Part shown: one piece after another, positions 51,958 through 63,724 of the stretch
Layout of the letters: each line of letters starts with the position of its first letter
How positions within the stretch are numbered: position 1 is the stretch's first letter
Assembly (NCBI GenBank): GCA_963575745.1
Contig: CAUYUJ010006558.1
Span: forward strand, 369,501 to 433,500
From: Prorocentrum cordatum
Lineage: Eukaryota > Sar > Dinophyceae > Prorocentrales > Prorocentraceae
Direction: 5' to 3'
Length of the DNA stretch: 64,000 nt
Program-made: the position numbers and the translations under genes
The notes under the pieces: model-generated
What the model was told of the DNA's origin: nothing
Database searches by the model: none
The model's input: only the letters and a program-made list of their open reading frames with translations

Positions 51958-52226
51958 GCACGGTTGCTGTGATGCTCGCAGGCGCCGTGGTGTACACAGG
52001 AGCTGTGGTGAACGCGGGCACTGTGGTGTACACTGGTGCTGGGTTGCACACGGCTGATGTGGTGTACGCAGGCGTTGTGGTGCACACAAGCGCTGTGGTG
52101 CACACAAGCGCTGTGGTGCACGCTGGCGTTGTGTTGCACGCGGCTGTTGTGGTGTACATCGGCGGTGTGGCGTACACAGGCGCTGTGGTGCACGCAAGCA
52201 CTGTGCTGTACACAGGAGCTGTGGTG
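51958..52226 (-). repeat. 18-bp minisatellite, right arm, 15 units
   Basis: Read in reverse it is 15 consecutive units of exactly 18 nt with the same consensus as the left arm. Confidence -1.
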
Positions 52227-52342
52227 CAGATCGCCACCTACATGCTGCTACTACCCGTCCTCAATCACTCCTAAGCATTCCAAACGCCGCCGGCGCGAAA
52301 CGTAACGTCATCGGCCCCCTGCCCCCCCCCCACATGACGGCC

Positions 52343-53631
52343 TCCATCGGCCCAGAATCAAAAAACAGGATCCAACCCAAGAGGGCCCCAAGACGGAATG
52401 CCCTCCAAGAGGGCCCAGAGAGGCATCCAAGAAGCTCGTGATCGTCGCAAGCATTCGCTCCTTCTGGGTGTCGGAAGAATGGCGTAAGCCGCTTGAATCA
52501 AATGAGCCTCATTACCAGGATCGCTTTGATTGCGTGGCGCCCAAGGTATTCGGGCCCATTGGGTTACCCAAGGGACCCTCAGCTTGTCACGCCTCTTCCT
52601 CCTGCCCGCTCCAGCTCCTGGTGGCGAGCCGTTCTACTCGAGAGGAACGGCCTTAAAGCTACCGAGCTTAAAGTTACGCATCGGCCAGTGCAAATGCTCC
52701 ACAAAGCGAGAAGAGGCGAACAGTTGCCTGCTGGGGACGAAGGGGAGAACGAGGCACAGATAAAACTCATTGCTGGGCGGAGCCTCGGATGTGGGGGGTG
52801 GGTCCATACTTACGCCTGAGTGAACGCATCGGATACCCGAAAACGATTGGGTTGAAGCAGCCTTTGATAAAAAATGCCCGGGGAGACTACTTGGCCATCT
52901 CGGGCCGCCTTGAAGGATTCTGGAGGCCTCTTGGCGGACTCGTGGAGGCCATCCTGGACAATCTCGGAACATCGCGTCTCTTCTTGGTGGCCGCTTCGCC
53001 TTGTCTTGTCTTGATGAGGCCAAGACAAGGGCGCGGCACGCTGGTGCTGAAGCCAAGTTGCCGCTGGAAGGGCTGTCCCGCCACATCGGTCATCTCCAAG
53101 GAATCCTCCCCTGGGCCTGGACGCCGGGGGGAGGGGCGGGGCGAGCGTTCAGAGCTCCTAAGGTGGCCGATGTAGCTTCAAGCGAGTACCGCAAATCTCA
53201 AAACGCCGTCCACCAGTGCCCAAGATTGCCCAAGACGGTTCAAGGTGGAATCCGCCGTGTCTCCATGATGTTTCAAGGCTGCCGTAAGACAGCTCCGAGT
53301 GGCCGCAAAACCTCTCAAGGACGCCCCCGAGAGGCCGAGATACTTCCATCCATAAGTGTGTCTTGTTCCATGGGCGCTTGCCTGTACCCTTCCAGCGGGC
53401 CTCTGGGATCTCAAGATGGCTCCACGATAACCCAACAGAGCCCCAAGAGGAACCCCGCAGGGGTCCAGGATGGCCCAAAGAGCGCCCAAAGGGCGCCCCA
53501 AGAGGGCAACAAGAGGCTATAGTTTGTGCACGACGAAAGGGCCCCAAGGAGCGCCCTCCCTTCGCGCATGAAAAATACGACTGGAATGCCCCAAGTTTCT
53601 GAGGGACAATGGCATCTCGGGGCCGTCCTTG

Positions 53632-53662
<31 letters not shown>

Positions 53663-54436
53663 CTAAGATGGTCCCAAGATAGCCAACAATGTATCAACAT
53701 AAACCTCCGAAATCGCGTTCAGCATGGCTCCGCGTGGAGTACGCGGCCAAAATTGGCTCGACTTGGCCTTCCGTGTGCGTGTGCCTCCAAGAGGTTTCAT
53801 GGCGGCCCCTGGCCTGCTCCAAAGGGCCTCGGAAACTCCCCAGGGACACCCCCAAAATGCGCACCCCCTTCAAAGCAGCACAGGCTGTTCAATGGTGGCT
53901 GCCTTGTCACACAGACGTGTCCACTTGGCCTCTAAGGTCGCCCAACAGAGCCCCAAGAGGGGGCCGACTGAGGCCCAAAGACGGCCCCATGAACACCCCA
54001 AGGCGCCCAGAGAGCGTCGAAAGAGATACCCAGAGAGACGAGGACTCGGGTTTTGACAGGGCGAGGCCACATGTACAATGGAGCCTCCCAACGCCTTTAA
54101 GAGGGCAGCAGCGCGTGCTGCAGAGGCTTCACAAGTGAGCCCGGACGGCGCCAAAAGATACACCCCAATCTCCTCCAAACGTTCGCGACGGTGTTTACGG
54201 TTGACGTCAGGGGACTGCCCAGGCTGATCCCGAGTTTCGGTCTTGCGGCTGCCCCCTCTTGAATCATCTGCGTACTTCTTCGCTTCCCTGATTCACGCAA
54301 CTTGCCTAAGGATAGTTCTTGATGGGGTGTTGGAAGTACGCGAGGCGTCAACGACGCAATGTCATTGCAGATTTGAGCGCACTTCATATGGGTGTGGGTG
54401 AAAGCATAATGGACGCGATACGACAGCGCCTCGACA
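52343..54436. other. No confident gene; phased arrays in both orientations
   Basis: Phased CCAAGANGGCC steps at 52370-52440, 53205-53520 and 53760-54110 (forward), and CTTGGCGG/CTCGTGGAGGCC steps at 52890-52980 (reverse). A GT run lies at 53638-53660. A protein-like stretch at 52440-52655 (SIRSFWVSEEWRKPLESNEP) has no recognisable family. Confidence -1.
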
Positions 54437-54541
54437 AACACACACACACACACACGCACACACACGCACACACACGCACACACACGCACACACACAAACA
54501 CACAGACACAGGCACAGACACAGACACAGACACAGACACAG

Positions 54542-54573
<32 letters not shown>

Positions 54574-54930
54574 ACGCACACACACACACACCCACACACA
54601 CCCACACACACCCACACACAAACACACAAACACACAAACACACAAACCCACAAACCCACAAACCCACAAACACACAAACCCACAAACCCACAAACCCACA
54701 AACCCACAAACCCACAAACCCACAAACCCACAAACCCACAAACCCACAAACCCACAAACCCACAAACCCACAAACGCACAAACACACAAACACACAAACA
54801 CACACAAACACACAAACACACAAACACACAAACACACAAACACACAAACACACAAACACACAAACACACAAACACACAAACACACAAACACACAAACACG
54901 CAAACACACACACACACACACGCACGCACG
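54437..54930. repeat. CA-rich minisatellite (CAAACCCA/CAAACACA)
   Basis: A CA dinucleotide block is followed by 8-bp steps CAAACCCA (54640-54770), then CAAACACA (54775-54905). The Thr/His and Cys/Val open frames are artefacts. Confidence -1.
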
Positions 54931-55769
54931 CCCGTAGACGCGGAGGGTCCGTCGTCCGACGAGCTCTGGCCGAATTCCGATTTTCCCAAATCGACAAAGC
55001 AAAATCCGCAGCAAAACCCGTCAAAACGAGTGCCCGAAAGAACGACTGGCAGCGAGTGCCTCCAGAAGCACTTGCTCGAGCGTCCAGGGGCCTCGTGGCA
55101 ACCGTGGGGGCCTCGGGGAGACCCTGGAGATCTCCGGAGACCCCCGACAGGAGACCTCCGAGGGCCCGCGGTTGCCTCCAGACAAACTCCGATGGGCCCC
55201 CACTCGCGCGCTCCGCGAGGGCGCGAGGCGCAGTCGTCTTCGCGCCCTCGCGCGGCCGCCCTCCCTGGGGCCGGAGCCAGGACCGCGGACGGCGACCACC
55301 CTCGCGCGCCATGTGGGCGGCCTGGGAGACGAGCCCCCAGTGCACAACGCCAGGGCGACAGAGGCGCGTTCCACGCTCGCGCGCTCCTTGCGTCGCTGCC
55401 GCGCGCGCGGCGACGGGGCCGAGTCCGTCGGAGGAGCGCCGGGAGATGCCTCGGGGCCCACAGAAGCGGACGGGAGGCTCGCGCAGCCTGTGCGAGGAGC
55501 ACGGGGTTCACCCGAAAACCACGCACACACTCTCTCCTCGAGCGCGTTCCACTACTCGCAAAATGCCCGTTCGCAAACTTCCGGCAAACATCGGTTTCGA
55601 TGTAATCCCTCCAACCCTTTGGGCGACAGGTGGTTTAACATCGAGTTTCTTTCCTCTTCCAACAACCCCTCTGCCCCTTCGGGGAAAGTTTTTCTCCTCC
55701 CTCCACCCCCTCCCGTGGACCTGGACGGGGGGGTTCGCGAGGTGGCAGCGCGCCCCTTTTCTGTCAAGG
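54931..55769. other. No confident gene
   Basis: GC-rich sequence with overlapping frames on both strands and no domain; some CTCCGGAGACCC-type short repeats near 55100-55180. Confidence -1.
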
Positions 55770-56220
55770 TGGCTCCAAGATGGCCTCAGAAAACCCAATA
55801 TAGCCTCCGAGATCACCCAATATAGCCCAACATGGCTCAAGAAGGCGAGCAACATCTTTCCAATCGGCCCCAAGAGGGCCGCGGGGCCCCACGAGAAACC
55901 AAAATCGCTTCTAACACCGATGGAAAATAACAATGTTGATATTTCTCGCCTGTTTGCTTCAGATGCGCTTTTTGAAAACCTCGACACGGCCCCAACATGG
56001 CCCACGAAAGCTTCAAGACAAGGTCCAACACGCCCCCAAGACGGCTCCAAAAACGCCCAAAATCGCTTCAATAACGCCCCAAGATGGCCCCAAGGGGTGT
56101 TTTGATGGCCCCGGCGGGGGGAGCAAATCGAGGAACGCCCGTCCTTTGATCGATGGACTCCGAGAAGGCCCCGCGAGGCGCTCCAGGACCCCCAAGAGGA
56201 CCTCGAGACAGCCCCTTTCG
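55770..56220 (+). repeat. 10-11-bp phased CCAAGANGGCC array
   Basis: Steps such as CCAAGACGGCTC, CAAAAACGCCC, CAAAATCGCTT and CCAAGATGGCCC recur at 10-12 nt, most clearly 55990-56100. One step group (TAGCCCAACATGGCTCAAG) resembles the SL by chance. Confidence -1.
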
Positions 56221-56419
56221 GGACCCGAATGGGCACCAAAACAGAGACAGAGCGGTCTGCTGACCGGCCGCATGGGCCGGACCACTCGCGGCGCCTGAGA
56301 ACAGCGCCTGGGCAGACCGAGCGAAAAGTTCAAGGAAGGCGCCTTGGAAGAATTGGCCGCCGAACTAAAGACAACGAGGAAAAATGAGGAGGAGGAGCAG
56401 AAAAAGGACAAGAGGAGGG

Positions 56420-58420
56420 CCCCGCACGTGACAGACCACCGCTCGCAGGGTCTCCCAGTGCGTCTTGTGGGGAATGTTACGAACCACGGCGTCCAGTGCA
56501 CGAGCTGGCCGTTCCACTTGTCGTGGTCGTCGCTGCCGCTGCGAAGGATAAAATAAATTATTCGTGACTGTCGGGCTTCTACCCAATCGCGTGACCCCCG
56601 ATCTTTTACCATCCGCACGCGTAACCTGGTTGATATTCTGATGAATTGCACCCACGCCTCATTGTATTCTGGGCGATATTCCTCATCATGGCTCTCCACG
56701 TTGATCGGAATACCCGGCGCGTCTCGGCCCAGACCGCCCAGCAAAAACAGCCATCGAGCGCCGTCGAGGTTACGAAGGACTCGAAACATATACTCTGGCT
56801 GACAAAGGGCACATTTTGGAACACAAGGCATCCTTGAACTTCGCAGAGGACTTCCATGCCGATGCCATTCGATATGTATGTTCTGCCTCATTGTACGCTG
56901 CAAGGTTCACAACTCGCCCTAGATACTTCTTTGATCCACCTGGCGCGGTAATCTGCACTTCAGAACCCCCGGCCAAAGCGAAAGTCTCCGCGCACACAAT
57001 GTAAGTCAATATTTGTCGTCCGCGCATGTAGCCGCGCCGACCAGCGCGGGTTCTCAGGTGGCTAATTAAGCATCGTGGCAGCGCCCCTCTTGCATTGCGC
57101 GAAAAGTAATACATCGTCGGCAAAGCGAAGGCTCGTGACAGGCTGCTCTGGGTCGCTCACAACAAAAACATAATATAGCCCATGTCTTCTGCTGTTCAGT
57201 TCGCGCCGCTTGCTCTTCGGCTTCCTGCAACAATACCCCAGTATAGCGATGAAAAGAAGAGCGCGGGTTCGGCCACCTTGTTTTACACGTCGTGCCAAGG
57301 AGAATGAACGAGACTCTTTTCCTGCAATAACTGTGGCAGAATGTCCACGACGCAACTTTTTGGGTCAGCGAGATGCGCGGCTCTTCCACGGCGAACTGCC
57401 GCAGCACATTCCATTAGGCGTCGTGCTCGACGGCGTCGAAGCCCTTCTCGATGTCTACCAAACAAAGCCAAAGATCTCGATGCCTCTCGTCGCATTTTCA
57501 CACCATGAGCGTCAGTGCATGCGCGTGGCCATCCGCGGGGAAAAAGCCGGGCGGTAGGCCGCTTGGCCCGGCGGATGGCGCCCAAGCAACTTCGCCTGCA
57601 AACGGTCGCGCACCGTGCGGCTGAAAAAACTTGCACAACATTGGGAGGATGGCGAACGGGCGATAATGTTGCGGTAACTCTGGGTCTCCCTTTTGAATGG
57701 GACAACCAATCTCGCGCGTCCCCATGCATTCGGCGGGGCCCTGTCCGGCTTCAGCACGTCGTTGAAGAGGACCAAACTGCAGTTGCGCATGTTCGGGCTG
57801 ATTTGCTTCAACATTTCGGCAAGTGCGCCTGCTGCGTCTCGGCATCTGCCGTTCTTCACTGTCCCCGAAGGATTCGCAAGCTCCTCCATCGCGACGCCCT
57901 GCGCATCGCCTTCGGGCAGTCGGCCCGGCGCGCTGTTTCGCGAAGTGCTTGTTTGCAACTCTTTCGTAAAATGACGCAAACACCTCTGCCGCGTCTTCTC
58001 CAGTGTCCTTGGGGGCTCCGAATCGATCGACAATCCTGGCAATGTGCTGCTGCTTCTTCTTGCCGTTCGGATCTGCGATCTCCTTGATGCCCTTGACGTC
58101 GCGTAGAACCCGATCGCTGCGCAAGGCCCTCTGGTTCTGCGTCTTTCGCCGGGTTGTCTTCTTGCTCTCATTGCTGGTTGATTTCCGCCGCGCTTGTTGC
58201 GTGCTCCGTGGCATGTCTGGGAGACGTCGCATGTGCCGTCTCTCCTGCGCGAGTAGGCGGATCTGGCGGTCTTCAGGCGCATCTGTAACGCGTCTCTTCG
58301 CCGGCGGGCTCGCTGCATTGACGGCTGCGGACAGGTCCTCCTGAATCCTCGTCGAAACTACGTTGAGGTCGCGGGAAGTGAACCGTTGCTCTGCCAACTG
58401 TCGGCCCAAAGTCTCTCGAA
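56420..58420 (-). pseudogene. LINE reverse transcriptase and C-terminal domain, multiply frameshifted
   Basis: Pieces in order: FKRETQ and KKGDPELP-like finger motif with HYRPFAILPMLCKFF, then SRTVRDRLQAKLLGRHPPGQ. Next come a VEHDALWNVLRQF-like motif A region, motif B-like VKQGG..ALLFIAILG, and motif C LRFADDVLLFAQ (57113-57124). Then AGGSEVQITAPGGSKKYLGR, VRMVKDRGSRDWVEARQSRI and RRTGRPCERW, the usual LINE C-terminal sequence. At least four frame changes. Confidence -1.
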
Positions 58421-59230
58421 ACGCGTTTTTCTCTGCCTCTGGCCGCAGCGAGGGCCTCGCAGAATAAGGCGTTCGATGAGCGCCAGCGCCCATGGCCAAT
58501 CTCATCGCAATAGGTCGGTGGTTTGGCCCAGTATCGACGTGGGGCATCACCTTGCACTTCTCCACGTCGGCCTGTCTCTTGATCGGAAGAACAACGAAAT
58601 GTAACTGCCACTTGCTCTCGCCGCCCCCATGCGCCCATAACTTTTCGCGCCCACCTGCGCTAAATGCGTTAACAAGTCGTAAATCAAGAAACAGACACCA
58701 ATGGGCCAACATCTCCCCTCCGATCTCGCTTCCCGATCGGACTTGGCCCCATAATTTCTCGAACGTCTGCGTCGTGGCTGCCGTCGTTACCTGGCCCGGC
58801 TGCGGCGTTCAAGTCCCCGGCAATAATAGCATCCCCAGGGGCATCCAATAGTGAGTCCATCATGTGGTAAACCGTTTCTACATTATCTCTGCGCACTTAC
58901 ACTGAGGCATATAAACGCCTATGATGTTGACTACCGAGCCGGGCGTGTCAATCGTCAGCATGGCGGCTCGTTCGGCCAACGCTTTGAACGCTCGATCATG
59001 CCCATCTCGGGTGCATCAAGAAACCAACCCCATTGCAGCCTTCCGTGCCTCCGCTTCCAAACCATGTGCGATTGCCCTTCGCTGAGAAGATCTCTTCCTC
59101 GGCCCCCCCCCCCAGGTCTCCGCGAAGACGACGACGACCCGACGTGCCTTCCGATCTCGGCGGCGATAGCCCCACACCGCAAGTCGACATCCATGAAAGA
59201 GTGCATGTTGTACACGATGAGGTTAAAGGT
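58420..59230 (-). pseudogene. LINE EEP endonuclease remnant
   Basis: YNMHSFMDVDLRCGAIAAEIG starts the domain. It is followed by NRTWFGSGGTEGCNGVGFLM, IAGDLNAAAGPGND (GDLN at 58807-58818) and TGPNHRPIAMRL at the end of the domain. Frame changes separate the pieces. Confidence -1.
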
Positions 59231-59810
59231 GGCAATATGTTTCCAGATCTGTAAAACTGGAGTCCGCGGAGAAGCTGGCGAAACAGAGGATTGTGAAAGA
59301 AGAGTTGGTGAAACCGTTGCAGGTGGAGGAGGCGCCCCCGAAAATCGAGCCGATGGCGTCGCCGGCCCCGAGGCGCAAACAGGGTTGCCCCCTGCGGGCG
59401 TCGCTCCAGAGCCTGCGGCTTGAAGCGGGGCGCCTCCATCAATCGAAGCATACTTTCCTCTGCCACCCCCTCCAGAAGAAGGTCAACCGACGCCTTCTGC
59501 AGGCGATGCCTGCATCAAAACTGCGTCTGGCATTCGGGCGCCTGCGCGCCCCCTGGGGGCGCCCCCTGGGCGTCACTCGCTGTTCGTTGTTGGGCCGGGG
59601 TGTTGCTTCCATTCCGCCGATGCATGGAAGCCCCCAACTCTTCGCCAACTGGCTCGCCGATTGCCGCGGCAGACACGCGCCAGCTTCACTGCGCCAGCCC
59701 CCCCCCCCCCCCCCTCCTTTCTACAACTAATGACTTACCCCGCCAAATCCCGACACCTCCATCTTTTAATGGGAACCGGGGTGTCTGTAACAGATGGTGT
59801 GTAACGCCCG

Positions 59811-60614
59811 TTATATTTTTCTCCTCCTGCTCGTCCCTAGCGAAGGCGTCGTTGAAGAACATGTCCGCGCCCGACGATGTCCTTCCCGCTTGGGCCCTCT
59901 ACCTTCTGGTAGAAATCTATAATCTGACTTGCCTGAGAAAGCGACGACGCCAATCTTAGACGGGTCGGTGGGCGCCCCAACCTTCGCGCGGGAGTCTCGT
60001 CCCCCCAGGTCCTCGAGGATGGTTTCGATCCCTTTCTCTACGTCACTGGCTGCCTTTCGCGCGGCAAAGCCGAGTGCGAGCACTTGCCGAGAACGTTCCC
60101 CCTCGTGGCCACTCGTGCTCCCCCTCCCCATCCTCAGGTGATTGCGCTCGTTCGCAACCTCCTTCATCCTGTCATTGACCTCGTCCTGAATTCTACTGCC
60201 CATGATCTGCTCGATCCCAACTTTCATCGCGCGCTGGTCGCCCAGGTCACTCCGGACCCCCTCAACCTCGACTTCGATTTCAAATTTCGTCTGGAACCTC
60301 CTCTGCAGCACTACTTGCGCCCTGCGACTCTATCCTCGCGTGGCAAATCATGTTCTTGCCGCTACTCATGTCTGCCTTTAGTGTATGTGTTTTGTTTTAT
60401 GTTGACGTGCCCCGCAACGCTGGAACCATGTCGGCGGTGCTTCCTCAATGTGGCCGCCGGTTCTTCCTTTACTTACTGGCACCATCTCCACCTCGGACTC
60501 ATCCCCGTCTTCGATATCCACATCATCCAGCGCCTGCATCAAGCTCCTGCGGCCCTCCTTCCGCTCCGGAGTCGATCCCGCCCCCCCCCCCCGCTCGCTT
60601 CTGCATTTCCTCAA
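59811..60614 (-). pseudogene. LINE ORF1-like remnant
   Basis: Two frames: 60614-60378 (acidic, DVDIEDGDESEVEMVPVSKG) and 60311-59811, with a helical charged region (SRIQDEVNDRMKEVANERNH) and TDPSKIGVVAFSGKSDYRFL. Position upstream of EEP suggests the RNA-binding ORF1; no zinc knuckle is seen. Confidence -1.
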
Positions 60615-60709
60615 CTATAGGATGTGTCCTACGCACGCGCCGGGCAACAGAACGGCAGAATTATATACATCAGATGTACGAGCCTGGGAATTCAAGGGGG
60701 CACGGGGGG

Positions 60710-61020
60710 CGCGAGGGCTTGAGAGGGCCCCGAGAGGGCCCCGGGACGGCCCCGTGCAGGGAGCCCCCGAGCGGCCTCGGAGAGCCCAATATGACCTCCA
60801 AGGTGGCTCAGATAGCCCGCGCCGGCCCAAGATGGTTCCCAAGATGCTCAAAACGGCCCCAAGACCGCTCCAAGAGCGCCCAAGAATGCTCCACGAGAGC
60901 CCCAAGCAGGGGTTCGCGGGCCCCCGAGGAGGGGCCGAGTTGGCGACCCCCCCATGTAATCGACGGCCTCCAAAGCAACTCCGAGCGTGCTCCAAGAGGG
61001 CCCCCATAACACCCAGAGAG
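60710..61020 (+). repeat. 10-11-bp phased CCAAGANGGCC array
   Basis: From GAGAGGGCCCCGAGAGGGCC to CCAAGAGGGCCCCCATAAC, with AAGA cores 10-11 nt apart at 60860-60920. Confidence -1.
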
Positions 61021-63700
61021 TACCAGCAGCAGCAGCAATGATACCTCTAGATGGCCCCATGGTCCTGGCCCGCGTCGTCCCCATCCGGATCCTCGCCCTC
61101 CTCGCCCTCGCCCTCGCCCGCGCCCTCGTCCTCCTCGCCCCCCCCGCCCCCGCCCCCGCCCCGCCTTTCGCCCCCCCCCCGCCCCCCGCGCCCCCCTCGC
61201 CCCAGCGCGGCCCCCAGGGGTGGCCCGGAGAAACCTTCCGAGGCCGCCCTCGTTGCCCCTGGAAATCTCTCGTCTCACCTCGGTTGCTCGCGTCGTTACC
61301 CTAGACGCGCCCCTTCGCCCCTTCCCCCGCCAGCTCCCGCGCGCGGGCGAGGTTTCTGAATGGGCTGGCGGGGACGCGCGAGGCGCGAAGAAGTGGCAAA
61401 CAAAAGCCTGCGAAGGTAATCTTGTTCAACAGAAGGCAGCAGACTTGCGTCTTCAGCGCGCGACATGCTCCTCTTCAACAGACGCGCTGCTTCCAGCGGC
61501 GGGCACGCTGCCGCGTGGATTCGGCTGAGGAGCGCCCTTGCAGGAGCGCGAGCCGCCCCTTGCACTAGTCAGAAAGCCGACGCAACGCCGGATTTGGTTT
61601 CTGGGTCACAGCTCAGGTCTCTGGCGGCCCATAACTCAGCCCCCCTGGGGCGCAACGCCCTCGGCGAGGCGCAGCTGCCGGCGAGATCCCCGGGGCGGCT
61701 GGAAGACGGCCGACTGCCGGGGGCCGACGAAAGCGCCCGCAAATCTGGGGCCGCGAGCCCGAAAAAACCAAACTAGACCCGCGCGCCAACCCTTCAACCA
61801 GCCAAGGGCATGAAAGACGCCCCCCCCCCCCCCCACGCCGCCTGGAGCGCTGCGTCGGCGCCGCCGCCCGCCGCGGGGAAGGCCTCGCCGCGCGCGGCCA
61901 TGCCCGCGGGGGCGCCGGCGGGGAAGGCCCCGCCGCGCGCGGAGACGACCCGCTGCCGGCCCCAGCCCACGGGGCGCAGGATCGCCCGGAGGCTCGAGGC
62001 CCCGAGGCGGACTCGAGGGGCGAGGCGCAGAGGATCGACGACGACGACGCGACGACGACGACAACGATTGCGGCCACGACCACGACCACGACCACGACGA
62101 CGACGACGACGACGACGGCGACAATCGCTGCTGCCAGTTCGAAGACGGCCGCCGACGACCCCAGGCTGGAGGCCCAAGGACCGAGGCCCAGAACATCGGA
62201 GGCCTGGGGGGCGGAAGCCCGGAGGACCGAAGCCCGGGGGACGGGGGGCCTGGAGGGGGCCAAGGCATCGAGGTCCAGGGGCGCGCCAAAAAAGGAGCTC
62301 GGGCGGGGCGCGACGCGCGCGCGCCTCCGCCCCGCCGAGCCGCGGGGGCTGCGGGGGCTTCGGAGGCTTCGAGGGCCGCGGGGGCCCCGGGGGCTTCGAG
62401 GGGCTTCCATGGCCCCGATGGCTCCGAGGGCTCCGAGGGCTTGAGGGGCGGTCGAGGTCCGAGGATCGAGGCCTTCAGGTTCAAGGCAATGCAGACGCCC
62501 CGAGGTGCCTATCCTAGGCGCCGATGTCGGTTCGCCCGAGCGCCAGGGCCACGACGAAACGACGACGACCTCTTGGGGGAGGGGGCCCCCAGAGGCCCCC
62601 CCAGGTCCACCTGTGCGACGAAAACGAACATGGCATAGCGGCCTTGCGCCGCGGCTTACGCAGGCCGCCTGCGCGGCGCGCCGCGTTGGAAGCGAGGTCG
62701 CCCACGCGCGACCTCACGCGGGCAGCCCGCGCGCGAATGTCGGTGCAGCGGGGCCCATTCTCCTCCGTCGCCCACCGGCGTTCGCCCCGGGGCCCGACGG
62801 CGGGCCCCCGAGGCCGGAGGCCAGGAAGATCTGCGCGGTCGAACAGATCATGGTATCGGAAGTTCCGGGCCACCGCGACGACGACGACGACGACGACCGC
62901 GACAGCGACCCCTGAGATCGGACGCTGCGTTAAACGCAAAGCCAAAGCCCCTGGCCGCATCTTCCTGCGCCTCCTTACAGGCTCGATCGATCCGCGACGG
63001 CCCTGGGGCCCGAGACTGGGCGCAAACGCCATGCGCGAAGAACGCGCAACGCCCGGATCTCATGCGCGGGCGGCGCGCGGCGCGCGACGCAGACGTGCGA
63101 CGCCCTGATCGTTGCAACGCGCGAACCCCAAGAACCCCACCCCCCTTCCCCAGGGCTAACTTTTTATCTCCAGTCGTTCTTCGACGGCCCCGGGCCCGGC
63201 ACGGGTCCCCGCATGTCGAGAACAACAAAATGCATCCGCCCAGAAATGCTGGCGACGCGAAAAGGCGACTCGAGGAGGCCCCGGAGATGGACCGAAGAGG
63301 CCCTCTGGGGCCACCCCCTTGCTCCCAGAGATCACTCAGCGCACCCCAGCGCGTCTCTTCCCCCCGCGCCCCTGCGGCTCTCGTCGGCAGCGCGTCTACG
63401 CGGCGTTTGCAATCGGGGTCGACTGGAAAGGGCGCGCGAGAGGACACTAGACCCTTCCGAGGGCCACATTACCACGGGAATACAGAAGGCATGGGCCACG
63501 AGACGCAGGGTACAAGGGCGCCCTCGAGGAGGCAGGGCCACCTCGACTGCGCGCGAAGCGTGAAGAATATGTGCGACGCGCGCCCGTCTGGGGACGGCGA
63601 TCGAGTGGCGGACGAGCGGCGGACGAGCAGCGATCCGCCTGCGGCGCGGGCCGCAGCCCGCGCGCTGACTCGCGGAGACGGCGTGGGGGGGGGGGAAGGG
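61021..63700. other. No confident gene; very GC-rich
   Basis: CGCCCTCGCC-type runs at 61085-61200. (GAC)n-type triplets at 62035-62125 and 62875-62910. A GGGGGCTTCGAGGG run at 62340-62420. Overlapping Arg/Pro/Ala frames on both strands have no recognisable domain. Confidence -1.
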
Positions 63701-63724
63701 GCGCGCGCGGGCGGCCGGCGGCGC

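Larger units (their letters stand above)
50975..52342. mobile_element. Foldback element 3 with 18-bp repeat arms (1.37 kb)
   Basis: Outer ends GGCCGTCAT and ATGACGGCC are inverted. The arms share CATCGGCCCCC, GATGACGT.ACGTT, GCGGCGT, and a 35-bp near-identical stretch ending GCATGTAGGTGGCGATCTGC. The arms then run into arrays of the same 18-bp unit in opposite orientation (left 51087-51545, right 51958-52226). The 400-bp centre has one short frame (reverse, 51682-51900) of no known family. The element lies between phased CCAAGANGGCC tracts. Confidence -1.
56400..60620 (-). mobile_element. Second, older LINE remnant
   Basis: Reverse-strand order is ORF1-like segment, EEP endonuclease, RT and a C-terminal RRxGRPxxRW motif, all in order but scattered over the three frames. 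It differs from the 15-22 kb LINE (FADD rather than MDD in RT, no OTU), so it belongs to another lineage. Confidence -1.

Noticed and set aside
54319-55605. Open frames of 327-428 codons with Thr/His or Cys/Val runs
   Set aside because: Generated by CA-rich 2-bp and 8-bp repeats; no domain on either strand.
55815-55845. TAGCCCAACATGGCTCAAG resembling an SL
   Set aside because: It lies in a phased CCAAGANGGCC array whose units resemble the SL 3' end by composition.
61613-62517. Open frames of 235-282 codons
   Set aside because: Low-complexity Arg/Pro/Ser sequence from GAC, GGC and GGGGGCTTC repeats.
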